Shown: one piece after another, positions 10,075 to 18,986 of the stretch
Layout: every line of letters starts with the position of its first letter
Numbering within the stretch: the first letter of the stretch is position 1
From: Albidovulum inexpectatum
GTDB taxonomy: Bacteria; Pseudomonadota; Alphaproteobacteria; Rhodobacterales; Rhodobacteraceae
Direction: 5' to 3'
NCBI RefSeq assembly: GCF_002927635.1
Contig: NZ_PRDS01000001.1
Span: forward strand, 597,679-661,678
Length of the DNA stretch: 64,000 bases
The notes under the pieces: model-generated
Told to the model about the DNA's origin: nothing
Database searches by the model: none
Seen by the model: only the letters and a program-made list of their open reading frames with translations
Position numbers and translations under genes: made by a program

Positions 10075-11043
10075 ATGACTTTCGCATTTCCGAAGGTGCT
10101 GGTTGCCAGTGCCGTCATCGCCCTGGGGATCGGGACCCAGGCCATGGCCACCGAGTGCATCGCGCCGGCCAATCCGGGCGGTGGATGGGACTTCACCTGC
10201 CGTCAGGTCGGCAAGATCCTGTATGACCTGAAGCTGGTCGATCAGCCGGTGCAGGTGACCAACATGGCCGGTGGCGGCGGCGGGCTGGCGTTCAACTATG
10301 TCGTCAACGAACGTAACACCGACCCTGACCTGATCGTGGCGGCCTCGTCGGCCACGACCACGCGGCTTGCGCAAAAGGCCTATGGCGATGCACGGGCCGA
10401 TCAGGTGCGTTTCGTCGGCGCGATCGGCGCCGATCCGGGGGTGATCGTGGTTGCCGCCGACAGCCCCTATCAGACGCTGACCGACCTGGTCGAGGCGATC
10501 AAGGCCGATCCCGGTTCGGTCGCCTTTGCGGGCGGCTCGGCCGCGGGCGGGTTCGACCACATGAAGCCCTTGCAGATCCTCAAGGCTGCCGGCTTCACCG
10601 ACATTACCAAGGTGAAATATATCGGTGTCGATGGCGGGGCCGATGCCATCACCCAGACGGTCGGCGGCTTTACCCAGGCCATGACGGGCGACATGTCCGA
10701 GGTCGTGGGCTTCCTGAAATCGGGCGATATCCGCGTGCTTGCCGTTCTCAGCGAAGAGCGCGTCCCCGGCTTCGAGGACATCCCCACCGCCCGGGAACAG
10801 GGCTATGACGTCGTCGCGGTCAACTGGCGCGGCTTCTACGTGCCCGGCGGGATCACCGACGAGCAGTTCAACACCTGGGCGGACCGGCTGCGCGCCGTGG
10901 CCGACAGCGACGAATGGAAGAAGGCCATGGCCGACAACGGGCTGGCGCCCTTCACCAAGGTCGGACCCGACTTCCAGAACTGGGTGAACGACGTCATCGC
11001 CCAAACCGAGGAACTGTCCCGCGAGATCGGGGTGATCCAGTGA
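10075..11043 (+). CDS. tctC: Tripartite tricarboxylate transporter substrate-binding protein (TctC family)
   Basis: A 322-residue periplasmic solute-binding protein with a signal peptide (MTFAFPKVLVASAVIALGIGT), followed by the TctC/Bug fold: NPGGGWDFTCRQV near the N-terminus, the NMAGGGGGLAFNYV region and C-terminal GFYVPGGITDEQ. It captures a carboxylate and delivers it to the TctAB membrane unit encoded next. The stop overlaps the tctB GTG start (GTGA). The ligand is not readable from sequence. The downstream AtuA/DUF4387 genes suggest the ligand feeds an organic-acid or acyl-CoA pathway, which is inference. Confidence 0.92.
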   Translation: MTFAFPKVLVASAVIALGIGTQAMATECIAPANPGGGWDFTCRQVGKILYDLKLVDQPVQVTNMAGGGGGLAFNYVVNERNTDPDLIVAASSATTTRLAQKAYGDARADQVRFVGAIGADPGVIVVAADSPYQTLTDLVEAIKADPGSVAFAGGSAAGGFDHMKPLQILKAAGFTDITKVKYIGVDGGADAITQTVGGFTQAMTGDMSEVVGFLKSGDIRVLAVLSEERVPGFEDIPTAREQGYDVVAVNWRGFYVPGGITDEQFNTWADRLRAVADSDEWKKAMADNGLAPFTKVGPDFQNWVNDVIAQTEELSREIGVIQ

Positions 11044-11483
11044 TCCGAAGCGACCGGCTTTTCGGGCTGGTCGCGGTTCTGGCGGCGCTCGCGTATATCG
11101 CGAGCGCCTGGAACCTGCCCCCCGGCAACATGTTCGACGCGTTGGGGCCGCGCGCCTTTCCGATCATCGTCGGCTGCGGCGTGCTGATCTCGGCGCTGGC
11201 CATGATCCTGCGCCCCGATCCCGAGCCCGACTGGCCCGGCCTGCCGACGCTGGCCTCGCTGGCGCTGGCGACGGTCGTGCTTGTCGGCTATGCCTATGCG
11301 CTGAAGCCGCTGGGCTTCCTGCTGCCCACGGCGATCGCCGCCGGTATCCTCAGCTGGCAGATCTCGGGCCGGCCCGGCCTTGCCGCGGCGACCGGCATCG
11401 GCCTGTCGGTGGGGCTGTTCGTCATCTTCAGATACGCGCTGGGCCTGGGCCTGTTCGCCCTGCCGCGCGCGCTTGCGGGATAG
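11040..11483 (+). CDS. tctB: Tripartite tricarboxylate transporter small membrane subunit TctB
   Basis: 147 residues, four predicted membrane helices, TctB-like. The start is inferred as GTG at 11040 overlapping the tctC stop (GTGA); the product then begins VIRSDRLFGLVAVLAALAYI with helix 1 at once. Hydrophobic segments follow around residues 5-22, 35-52, 68-105 and 115-140. It partners TctA in the proton- or sodium-coupled TTT transporter. Confidence 0.88.
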   Translation: MIRSDRLFGLVAVLAALAYIASAWNLPPGNMFDALGPRAFPIIVGCGVLISALAMILRPDPEPDWPGLPTLASLALATVVLVGYAYALKPLGFLLPTAIAAGILSWQISGRPGLAAATGIGLSVGLFVIFRYALGLGLFALPRALAG

Positions 11484-11495
11484 GGGCGGACCTGA

Positions 11496-13016
11496 ATGGA
11501 CATCCTGTCGAACCTTGCTCTGGGCTTTTCCGTCGCGCTGTCGCCGTGGACGCTGTTCCTGGCGGTGATCGGCTGCTTTCTGGGCACGATCATCGGCGCC
11601 CTGCCGGGGCTTGGCCCGTCGAACGGCGTGGCGATCCTGATTCCGATCACCTTCTCGCTGGGCCTTGATGCGACGGCGGCGCTGGTGCTGCTGACCTCGG
11701 TCTATTACGGGGCGATGTATGGCGGGCGGATCAGCTCGATCCTGCTGAACATCCCCGGCGACGAGCCGGCGATGATGACCACGCTGGACGGCTATCCGAT
11801 GGCCAGGGCCGGCCGCGCGGGCGAGGCGCTGGTGATCTCGGGCGTGGCCTCGTTCGTCGGCGCGTTTCTTGCCACGGTGGCGCTGGCGCTGGTGGCGCCC
11901 TATCTGGCGCGCATCGCCTATCGTTTCGGCCCGGCCGAGTATTTCGCGCTCTACGCTCTGGCCTTCGCGACGCTGGGGGGCATGACGTCGAACAACCAGG
12001 CCAAGGCGGCGCTGGCCTCGTTCATCGGGCTTGCGCTGGCGCTGATCGGGCTGGACAACAATTCGGGCTTCACCCGCTTCACCGGCGGCAACCTGCATCT
12101 GGCCGATGGGATCGACTTTCTGGTGGCGATCGTCGGCCTGTTTGCCGTGTCCGAGGTGTTCTTCTTCATCGAAAGCCACGGCCGCGAAAGCGCGCTGGGC
12201 GTGCGGCTGGGCAAGCTGGTGATCCCGTGGGGCGAGATCTGGTCCACCCGCTGGACGATGCTGCGATCCTCGGTGGTGGGTTTCATCGCCGGCGTGCTGC
12301 CCGGCGCGGGGGCGTCGCTGGGGTCGTTCATGACCTACATGATGGAAAAGGGCATCGCAGGCGAAAAGGGCGGCTTCGGCACGGGCGTGGCCAAGGGTGT
12401 GGCCGCGCCGGAAGCGGGCAACAATGCCGCGGCGGGCGGCGCGCTGGTTCCGATGCTGACGCTGGGCGTGCCGGGATCGGGCACGACGGCGGTGCTGCTG
12501 GCGGTGCTGATGACGCTGAACATCACCCCCGGTCCGACGCTGTTTGCCGACCGGCCCGAGGTCGTCTGGGGCCTGATCGCGGCGCTTCTGATCGCCAATT
12601 TCGTGCTGCTGTTGATGAACGTGCCCATGGTGCGGATCTTCGTGCGCGTGCTGACCGTGCCGCCGGCGATCCTGCTGCCGGGGGTGACGATGATTTCTTT
12701 CGTCGGGATCTATTCGCTGTCGGGCAGTTATTTCGACCTGCTGCTGATGGTCGGCTTTGGCGTGATGGGCTATGTCTTTCGCAAGATGGACATTCCCACC
12801 GTGCCGGTGATCCTGGGCATCCTTCTGGGCTATCAGATGGAAAACAACCTGCGTCATGCCATGACCCTGTCGGGCGGCGACTGGACCTATCTGTTCTCGT
12901 CCCCCATCGCCATCGGCCTGTGGGTGGCGGCGATCCTGGGCTTTGTCGCGCCGATGTTCCTGCGTCGCTTCCTGCGCCGTCCCAGCGTGGCCGAGGCCGA
13001 CCGGATCGTGGACTGA
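11496..13016 (+). CDS. tctA: Tripartite tricarboxylate transporter large permease TctA
   Basis: 506 residues, about 11-12 membrane helices. The conserved TctA glycine-rich motif is seen near the N-terminus (GLGPSNGVAILIP, residues ~33-45), and a second one mid-protein (GVLPGAGASLGSFMTY). It is the transport channel that works with TctB and TctC. It starts 12 bp after tctB, continuing the operon, and ends 3 bp before the AtuA-like gene. Confidence 0.93.
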   Translation: MDILSNLALGFSVALSPWTLFLAVIGCFLGTIIGALPGLGPSNGVAILIPITFSLGLDATAALVLLTSVYYGAMYGGRISSILLNIPGDEPAMMTTLDGYPMARAGRAGEALVISGVASFVGAFLATVALALVAPYLARIAYRFGPAEYFALYALAFATLGGMTSNNQAKAALASFIGLALALIGLDNNSGFTRFTGGNLHLADGIDFLVAIVGLFAVSEVFFFIESHGRESALGVRLGKLVIPWGEIWSTRWTMLRSSVVGFIAGVLPGAGASLGSFMTYMMEKGIAGEKGGFGTGVAKGVAAPEAGNNAAAGGALVPMLTLGVPGSGTTAVLLAVLMTLNITPGPTLFADRPEVVWGLIAALLIANFVLLLMNVPMVRIFVRVLTVPPAILLPGVTMISFVGIYSLSGSYFDLLLMVGFGVMGYVFRKMDIPTVPVILGILLGYQMENNLRHAMTLSGGDWTYLFSSPIAIGLWVAAILGFVAPMFLRRFLRRPSVAEADRIVD

Positions 13017-13019
13017 CAC

Positions 13020-14384
13020 ATGGCCCATGTCCGCGTCCTGATCCCGACCGGAGCGCTGGGCCTCGGCTATGACCGCGCGGCGCTGGCGCGCGGGGTCGCG
13101 GCCCGGCCCGACATCATTGCCGTCGATGGCGGTTCGACCGATTCCGGCCCGGCCTATCTGGGCCGGGGCGTGTCGAAATATTCCCGCGCCACGACGCGTG
13201 CCGAGTGGCGCGAACTGATGCTGGCGCGGGCCGAGGCCGGCGTGCCGCTGGTCATTGGCACGGCGGGCACTTGCGGGACGGACTCGACGGTGGATTGGCT
13301 CTTCGACATCACCGCGGAACTGGCCGCCGAGCTGGGCCAGAAGCTGAAGGTCGCGCGGCTCTATTCCGGCCAAGACCCCGCGCAGGTCGCCCGCGCCCTT
13401 GGCGCGGGGCGCGTGACCGCCCTGCCCGGCGCGCCCGAAATCGATACGGCGCTGATCGAATCCTGCACCAATATCGTCGCGCTGGCCGGGGTCGAGCAGA
13501 TCGGCGCCGCGCTGCAAACCGGCGCCGATATCGTCATCGCGGGCCGGACGACGGATACCGCGATCATCGCGGCCCTGCCCATCCTGCGCGGCTGCCATGC
13601 CGGTGCGGCCTGGCATGGGGCCAAGATCGGCGAATGCGGGGCGCTGGCGACGACGCATCCGGCCTCGGGGTCGATCCTGGTCGATTTCGACGAGAGCGGC
13701 TTTACCATCACGCCCCTTGGGGCCGAGGCCCGGGCCACGCCGCAGACCGTGTCGGCCCACATGCTGTATGAGAATTCCGATCCATTCCTTCTGCACGAGC
13801 CGGGCGGCGTTCTGGACGTGCGCGATGCGCGCTATGCCGCGCTGGACGACCGGCGGGTGCGGGTCGAAGGCTCGGTCTGGCGTCCCGGCCCCTATACGGT
13901 CAAGCTCGAGGGCGCGCGGATCGCAGGACACCAGACGATCAGCCTGACCCTGTTGCGCGACCGCCGCTATGTCACCCATGCGCGCGAATGGGCTGCCGAT
14001 ATCGCCGCGCGCGCCAGCGACGATACCGAACAGCGGCTGGGCCTTGCCCGCGACGAATTCGACATCCAGATGCGTCTGATCGGGCTGGATGCCACGCTGG
14101 GCGAGCTGGAGCACCGCATCGGCGACCCGGTCGAGATCGGCGTGCTGGCCATCGTCACCGCGCCCGCGCCCGAACAGGCCGCCGAGATCGCCAAGATCCT
14201 GAACCCTTATCTGCTGCACCATGCGCTGAGCGCCGAAGAACCGATGCCGACCTTCGCCTTTCCCTTCTCTCCGGCCGAAGTGCCGCGCGGCCCGTTGTAC
14301 GAGTTCTGCCTGCACCATGTCCTGGCGCTGGACGACCCGATGGCCGCCTTCCGGCTATGCATTGACGAGGTGGGACATGGCTGA
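13020..14384 (+). CDS. AtuA-like protein (DUF1446, acyclic terpene utilization family)
   Basis: A 454-residue cytoplasmic protein with recognisable AtuA/DUF1446 features: IIAVDGGSTDSGPAYLG near residue 35, GTAGTCGTDSTVDW near 80, and ADIVIAGRTTDTA near 170. In Pseudomonas, AtuA belongs to the citronellol/geraniol degradation cluster, but its biochemistry is poorly defined and many homologues sit elsewhere. Here it is in one operon with a TTT carboxylate transporter and a DUF4387 gene, so an organic-acid or acyl-CoA role is more likely than terpene catabolism; that is inference. It overlaps the next gene by 8 bp. Confidence 0.85.
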   Translation: MAHVRVLIPTGALGLGYDRAALARGVAARPDIIAVDGGSTDSGPAYLGRGVSKYSRATTRAEWRELMLARAEAGVPLVIGTAGTCGTDSTVDWLFDITAELAAELGQKLKVARLYSGQDPAQVARALGAGRVTALPGAPEIDTALIESCTNIVALAGVEQIGAALQTGADIVIAGRTTDTAIIAALPILRGCHAGAAWHGAKIGECGALATTHPASGSILVDFDESGFTITPLGAEARATPQTVSAHMLYENSDPFLLHEPGGVLDVRDARYAALDDRRVRVEGSVWRPGPYTVKLEGARIAGHQTISLTLLRDRRYVTHAREWAADIAARASDDTEQRLGLARDEFDIQMRLIGLDATLGELEHRIGDPVEIGVLAIVTAPAPEQAAEIAKILNPYLLHHALSAEEPMPTFAFPFSPAEVPRGPLYEFCLHHVLALDDPMAAFRLCIDEVGHG

Positions 14385-14679
14385 AATCGGACAGATCGCC
14401 CGAAAGGTCCGGTCGAAGAATGCCGGCCCCTTCTGGCTGACGATCGACATCTTCTGTGGCGATCGTGCCGCCTATGACCGGATCCGGCTGGGGCTGGCGA
14501 CCGAGGCCGTCGCGCGGGCCTTTCACATGCCGCACGACATGATCAAGCGGTTCGAGATCGCGGACCTGAATGTCGTCAAGTTTTCGCTGCCGCGCCCGTC
14601 GGTTCAGGGAACGCGCGCGGACCGCGACATGCACGGCGCCGCATGGGCGGTGCTGGTCGAGGAAATGGACATTCCTTGA
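14377..14679 (+). CDS. DUF4387 domain protein
   Basis: 100 residues. The start at 14377 is supported by the conserved opening IGQIARKVRSKNAGPFWLT, which matches the DUF4387 pattern (RSKNAGPF...TLDI), and by IPRP-like and DRDMHG segments near the C-terminus. DUF4387 proteins usually accompany AtuA-like proteins, as here, where the start lies inside the end of the AtuA-like gene. The function is unknown; a subunit or partner role is inferred from this fixed pairing. Confidence 0.85.
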   Translation: MAEIGQIARKVRSKNAGPFWLTIDIFCGDRAAYDRIRLGLATEAVARAFHMPHDMIKRFEIADLNVVKFSLPRPSVQGTRADRDMHGAAWAVLVEEMDIP

Positions 14680-14682
14680 CGC

Positions 14683-15204
14683 TCAGCCCGCGATCACGTC
14701 GCGGTGGCGCGCCATGTAGATGCGCAGCCAGGGCGTGAAACGTTCGGGATTGGCGGCGATTTCGGCCTCGAGCTGATCCAGCGTCAGCCAGCGCAGCTCC
14801 ATCACCTCGTCCGGGTCCGGCCTTGGCATGGCGCGCGGCGGAAGATCGGCGCGGAAGATCTCGACAACCTCGTGCTCGATCATGTCCGGGCCCACCTCGG
14901 CGCGATACTCGACCCGGCCAAGATGCTGTGGCGACAGACCGGCCAGGCCCAGTTCCTGGCCCATGCGGCGAATGGCGCAATCGCGGGGGTCTTCGCCCCA
15001 AAGCGGATGGGTGCAGCAGCTGTTCGCCCATAGGCCGGGCGTGTGGTACTTGGACATGGCGCGACGCTGGATCAGCGTGCGCGGCCCATCCATCACGAAG
15101 ACCGAAACCGCCGGGTGCCGCAGGCCCCGGCGGTGGGCTTCCAGCTTGTCCACCGGGTGCAGACGCCCGTCGATCCAGGCGGGGATCGTCTGCGCCGGTG
15201 TCAC
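14683..15204 (-). CDS. idi: Isopentenyl-diphosphate delta-isomerase, type I
   Basis: 173-residue Nudix-fold enzyme interconverting IPP and DMAPP for isoprenoid synthesis. Seen: KLEAHRRG...HPAVSVFV at the start, the catalytic-cysteine loop LWANSCCTHPLWGED (Cys63/Cys64), and the metal/catalytic acids in MIEHEVVEIF (Glu110, Glu112). The ATG overlaps the secB stop (ATGA), an unusual but clear translational coupling with secB. Confidence 0.93.
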   Translation of the reverse strand: MTPAQTIPAWIDGRLHPVDKLEAHRRGLRHPAVSVFVMDGPRTLIQRRAMSKYHTPGLWANSCCTHPLWGEDPRDCAIRRMGQELGLAGLSPQHLGRVEYRAEVGPDMIEHEVVEIFRADLPPRAMPRPDPDEVMELRWLTLDQLEAEIAANPERFTPWLRIYMARHRDVIAG

Positions 15205-15740
15205 GACGGCTGCTGACCCGGGGTCTGGCCGCCCTGGCCGGATTGCTGCGCCTGCGCGCGCCGCGCCAGTTCCTGACGGTACAGGGCCAGGAAATCGACG
15301 GTATCAATGTTCAGCGGCGCAAAGCCGCCATCGCGCGTGACGTCCGACACGATGCGGCGGATGAAGGGGAACAGCATCCGCGGGCATTCGATCAGCAGGA
15401 AGGGATGCAGCTGCGCCTCGGGCACGCCCTCGATATGGAAGACCCCGCCATATTCCAGCTCGAGCAGGAAGAGCGGCGAATTGTCGGTCTTGTTGTTCGA
15501 GGTGATCTTGAACTTCGTGATGACCTCGTACTGGTGCTCGGCCGCGCGCTTGCGGGCATCCAGGCTGACCTGAACCTTGACGTCGGGCTGGATCTCGGGG
15601 CTGGACGCGCCCTTTTGCGCCAGGATGTTTTCAAAGGACATGTCGCGGATGAACTGCGCCAGCACGTTCATCTTGACCTGGGGCGCCTGTTGTCCGCCCT
15701 GATCCTGCGGCGTTGCCGCGCCATTGCCGTTCTCGGCCAT
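15201..15740 (-). CDS. secB: Protein-export chaperone SecB
   Basis: A 179-residue cytoplasmic chaperone that keeps precursor proteins unfolded for SecA. It has the SecB core (VLAQFIRDMSFENI, then TKFKITSNNK, LLELEYGGVFHI, and the ECPRMLFPFIRRIVSDVTRDGGFAPLNIDTVDF hallmark region, quoted only in parts). A Gln/Pro-rich C-terminal tail extends past the core. It is followed by idi with an ATGA overlap. Confidence 0.96.
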   Translation of the reverse strand: MAENGNGAATPQDQGGQQAPQVKMNVLAQFIRDMSFENILAQKGASSPEIQPDVKVQVSLDARKRAAEHQYEVITKFKITSNNKTDNSPLFLLELEYGGVFHIEGVPEAQLHPFLLIECPRMLFPFIRRIVSDVTRDGGFAPLNIDTVDFLALYRQELARRAQAQQSGQGGQTPGQQPS

Positions 15741-15823
15741 TTCTTCTCTCCCAAAAGTCGTTCTTGCCGGGTCTTAGCACCGCGCGGCCATGGCCTCAAT
15801 GCCGCGCGGGGCCGCCATGGCGC

Positions 15824-16318
15824 TTAGCGCGGCCTGGTGGGGGCGCCGGGATGCCCGCCGGACCGGCCGTTGCCAGGGTCGATTTCCGTGAAATCGCCGT
15901 CGATCACGTCGGGACCGCCCGGATGGCGAAACGGATCGCGCGCGGCGCCCCCGCCCAGGGTGAAGCTTTCGACCTGCACATGGCGCGCAAGATAGCGCAG
16001 CACGGCGGTCCGCACCGCCGGGATCAGGAGCGCAAGCCCGACCGCGTCGGTGAAGAAGCCCGGTGTCAGCAGCAGCGCGCCCGCAAGCAGGATCAGCGCG
16101 CCATGCGCGATCGGCCGCGTCGGATCGTCCAGCTCGTTCAGCGACCGGCGCAGCTCGGCCAGCGCGATGCGGCCCTGCATCCGGACCAGGATGCTGCCCG
16201 CGATCGCCGTCAGCAGCACGATCGCCAGCGTCGGCCACAGCCCGATGAAGCCGCCCACCTTGATGAACAGGGCGATCTCGATCAACGGTACCGCGATGAA
16301 GGCGACAAGAAGCCACAT
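15824..16318 (-). CDS. fxsA: FxsA family membrane protein
   Basis: 164 residues. The start at 16318 gives the typical FxsA beginning MWLLVAFIAVPLIEIALFIKVGG; the open frame extends upstream, but that part is not FxsA-like. Three to four membrane helices, with the conserved LLTPGFFTDAVGLALLIP, are followed by a hydrophilic tail. E. coli FxsA suppresses F exclusion of phage T7; its physiological role is unclear. It is divergent from the Tim44-domain gene. Confidence 0.88.
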   Translation of the reverse strand: MWLLVAFIAVPLIEIALFIKVGGFIGLWPTLAIVLLTAIAGSILVRMQGRIALAELRRSLNELDDPTRPIAHGALILLAGALLLTPGFFTDAVGLALLIPAVRTAVLRYLARHVQVESFTLGGGAARDPFRHPGGPDVIDGDFTEIDPGNGRSGGHPGAPTRPR

Positions 16319-16481
16319 GGTTCGTCCTTTCCTGGCCCAGCCTGCACGGCCCAGTCTGCACGGGCCCGGCCCGTGTGGACTTGACCCCGTCGCTGGCATA
16401 CATAAGTGGGGAGATACGAATTACCAACCCGAAGACCCCAATTGCACGCGCGCAGCGCGCTGATCGGAAAGGCCCGACCGG
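16319..16481. promoter_or_regulatory. fxsA/Tim44 divergent region with a tandem 14-bp repeat
   Basis: The 163-bp divergent gap holds GGCCCAGCCTGCAC (16334-16347) directly followed by GGCCCAGTCTGCAC (16348-16361), a perfect-spacing tandem repeat with one mismatch just upstream of fxsA. A TTGACC hexamer at 16381-16386 could be a -35 element for the rightward gene, but the -10 match is weak. Function not established. Confidence 0.4.
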
Positions 16482-17138
16482 ATGAACAACAACGTGATCT
16501 CGATACTCGTTCTGGCCGGAATCGCGATCTTTCTGATCCTGAAGCTGCGTTCGGTGCTGGGGTCGCGCGAAGGGTTCGAAAAGCCCCCGCTGCCGCCTTC
16601 GGCCAATCCGGGCCGTCGCGCCCAGCTGGAGGTGATCGAGGGCGGCGTCGATCGCGATATCGTCGATCACGTGCCCGAAGGCAGCGATTCGGCACGCGCA
16701 TTGGCGGCGATGAAGAAGGTCGAGCCGTCCTTTACCGTCGCCGAGTTCCTCTCGGGCGCGCGCGCGGCCTATGAAATGATCCTGATGGCCTTCGAACGCG
16801 GCACGCTGGAGGAAGTGCGCCCCTTCATGTCGCCCGAGGTTTACGAGGTGCTCGAAGAGGTCGTGGCCGCCCGCAACGCGCGCGGCCTGACGGTGACGGC
16901 CGAGTTTCTGGGCATCCGCGAGGTGACGTTGCTGCGGGCCGAGTTCGATCCCCAGACCCGGGATGCCGAGCTGACCGTGCGCTTTACCGCCGAGCTGATC
17001 TCGGCCGCCCGCAATGCGGCGGGCGAAGTGATCGAGGGCGACCCGAAGAAGCCGCGCCGCCAGCGCGATGTCTGGACCTTCGCGCGCAAGATGGGATCGC
17101 CCGATCCCAACTGGCTGCTGGTCGCCACCGGCGAGTGA
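16482..17138 (+). CDS. Tim44-domain membrane-anchored protein
   Basis: 218 residues: an N-terminal membrane anchor (NNNVISILVLAGIAIFLIL), a charged linker, then a Tim44-like/mba1 domain from about residue 80 (FLSGARAAYEMILMAFERG...LRPFMSPEVYEVLEE) to the end (VWTFARKMGSPDPNWLLVATG). In alphaproteobacteria these are inner-membrane proteins related to mitochondrial Tim44; their bacterial job is unclear. The Smr gene follows 61 bp later. Confidence 0.85.
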   Translation: MNNNVISILVLAGIAIFLILKLRSVLGSREGFEKPPLPPSANPGRRAQLEVIEGGVDRDIVDHVPEGSDSARALAAMKKVEPSFTVAEFLSGARAAYEMILMAFERGTLEEVRPFMSPEVYEVLEEVVAARNARGLTVTAEFLGIREVTLLRAEFDPQTRDAELTVRFTAELISAARNAAGEVIEGDPKKPRRQRDVWTFARKMGSPDPNWLLVATGE

Positions 17139-17199
17139 TGCGGCGGCGGGCGGTTCCTGCATTCCGCGCGCTGGCCGCTTCGGTCCAGGGAGGCAGGGT

Positions 17200-17823
17200 A
17201 TGAGCCGCCGCCGCGGATTGACGCCAGAGGAACGTGAATTGTGGTCGCGCGTGGCCGCAAGCACGCGTCCGATGCCGCGCAAGCCCGGCTCGAAACCGGC
17301 CCCCGAAGTCAAGCCGAAGCGTCCCGCCGCGCGGTTCGACACGCCGGATGCGACCCGTCCGGCAGTCGAATTGCCGCCCGACTTCCGCATCGGCGGGCGC
17401 GCAGCGGAAAAGGGATGGAACGCCGATCCCGCGCCGGCCCTGACAGATCACCTGGCCGCCCAGCCCGTGCGCATGGATCGCCGTCTGCATCGCCAGATGA
17501 CGCGCGGCAAGTTGCGCCCCGAGGCACGCATCGACCTGCACGGCATGACGGTGGCCGAGGCCCAGGCGGAACTGACCCGCTTTGTGCTGAATGCCCACGG
17601 GGCGGGCCGGCGCATGGTCCTGGTGATCACCGGCAAGGGCAAGATGCGCGACGAAGGCGGCCCGATTCCGCAACGCCTGGGCATTCTGCGCCATCACCTG
17701 CCGATGTGGTTGCACCGCCCGCCGCTGGCTTCGGTCGTGTTGCAGGTCAGCACCGCCCATGCCCGTCATGGCGGGACCGGGGCGTTCTATGTCTATCTGC
17801 GCAGACCTCAGGGTGGCGACTGA
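17200..17823 (+). CDS. Smr/MutS2-type domain protein
   Basis: 207 residues. The chosen start gives MSRRRGLTPEERELWSRV, the usual N-terminus of this alphaproteobacterial Smr group. The Smr domain occupies the C-terminal half: IDLHGMTVAEAQAELTRFV (LDLHG-type motif), VLVITGKGK (GKG motif) and a final GTGAFYVYLRR. Smr domains are nicking nucleases or RNA-binding modules. In relatives an mltA-type gene is often found between the Tim44 gene and this gene; none is present here. The 3' end overlaps the convergent hydrolase by 16 bp. Confidence 0.87.
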   Translation: MSRRRGLTPEERELWSRVAASTRPMPRKPGSKPAPEVKPKRPAARFDTPDATRPAVELPPDFRIGGRAAEKGWNADPAPALTDHLAAQPVRMDRRLHRQMTRGKLRPEARIDLHGMTVAEAQAELTRFVLNAHGAGRRMVLVITGKGKMRDEGGPIPQRLGILRHHLPMWLHRPPLASVVLQVSTAHARHGGTGAFYVYLRRPQGGD

Positions 17824-18923
17824 GCCGCGATCGGCGTCAGGATCACCGCGGTGGCGTTCTGGACCGTCAGGACCACGCCCGGCAGAAGTCCCGTGCGGCC
17901 GGACCTTTCCCGCGCAAGGGCCGCATTTATGTCGCCGATCCGCGACAGGATGCCGATCAGCGCGGGCGATTCCCCCAGCGCGAAGTGGCCGAGGCCTCTG
18001 GAAAAGGCCGTGATGTCCAGGATGGTGACCTTCAGGTCGGCAAGCGCATCGACATCGGTCAGGTTGCCCAGACGCATCGACTCGCCCGTCAGGCGGGCCG
18101 ACAGGGCCAGTGCCCGGTCGCGTTGCGATGTGAAGATCAGGAATGGCTGCGGCAGTTCTCCGATCCGCCGGGCCTGGGCGCGGAACAGATCGACATCCAG
18201 GTCGGGCGAGATCAGTACCACCCCGCCGATCCGGGCCATGAGTGCCCGCTTGTCCTGCAGCGCAATCTGGCGCAGCGTTTCCATGGTCAGCAGCGAACCC
18301 ATGGAATGCGCAACGATCAGGATGCGGCCCGCGCCCGCCGCGGCGACCTGTTCGATCAGCTCTTCCAGCCCGTCGCGGGCGTAAAGCGCGCTGTCGCGGT
18401 CATAGGCATAGGCCAGCGGATAGCCGCGCGATGGCCATGCGTAATGCACCAGGACGCCGGGCGAGCCAAGATCATGCGCAAGCTGGGCCAGCCGATAGGC
18501 GCCCTCGGCAAAGGTCGTGTTGAAGCCGTGAACGAAGATGACCGCTTCGCGCTGTCCGCGCGGCCGCCTGGCCAGCCGCGCGGACAGATCGCGGCGAAAG
18601 GATGCGGCGGAGGCATAGGGGATTTCGGCGGTCGTGACGAATTCGCGCCGCGGATCGGGTCTGGCGCCGACCGGGGTCCAGCGGATTTCGCCCGGCTGAC
18701 GTTCGGGCGGAACCGAGATGTCCAGCCGGACATACCGCGTCCTGGGGCTGCGCAGGCGCGAATAGGGTTCATTCGATTGTGGGTCCGGCGCGCGCGTCGT
18801 GCCGACGAGCACGGTTTCGACCTTGCCGATGCTGGCGGCCTGGGGGTCGATGACGATTCGCCCGCGCTGGGCGCAGCCCGACGCCACCAGCATCATCAGG
18901 ATCAGGATCGTGATGCGCGCCAT
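17808..18923 (-). CDS. Lipoprotein alpha/beta hydrolase (DUF900 family)
   Basis: 371 residues with a lipobox (LMMLVASGC, lipidated Cys17), so probably anchored in the periplasm. The alpha/beta hydrolase core shows an oxyanion strand VIFVHGFNTTF and nucleophile elbow AHSMGS, the DUF900 pattern. An ISPDLDVDLF segment may hold the acid residue. The substrate is unknown; esterase or lipase activity is likely. It faces the Smr gene and lies 63 bp downstream of hslU. Confidence 0.85.
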   Translation of the reverse strand: MARITILILMMLVASGCAQRGRIVIDPQAASIGKVETVLVGTTRAPDPQSNEPYSRLRSPRTRYVRLDISVPPERQPGEIRWTPVGARPDPRREFVTTAEIPYASAASFRRDLSARLARRPRGQREAVIFVHGFNTTFAEGAYRLAQLAHDLGSPGVLVHYAWPSRGYPLAYAYDRDSALYARDGLEELIEQVAAAGAGRILIVAHSMGSLLTMETLRQIALQDKRALMARIGGVVLISPDLDVDLFRAQARRIGELPQPFLIFTSQRDRALALSARLTGESMRLGNLTDVDALADLKVTILDITAFSRGLGHFALGESPALIGILSRIGDINAALARERSGRTGLLPGVVLTVQNATAVILTPIAAQSPP

Positions 18924-18986
18924 GGGCCCCGCCCCGGACAGGTTTCGCGACAGGATTACACCGCGAACCGTCCCTGCGCCAAGCCG

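Noticed and set aside
7967..10078. A 703-residue open frame on the plus strand
   Set aside because: Antisense to tamA, which has clear POTRA and barrel features.
10836..14318. A 1160-residue open frame on the minus strand
   Set aside because: It is antisense to tctC/tctB/tctA/AtuA, rich in Arg/Gln/His/Asp, and has no family resemblance. It is a by-product of high third-position GC in the real genes.
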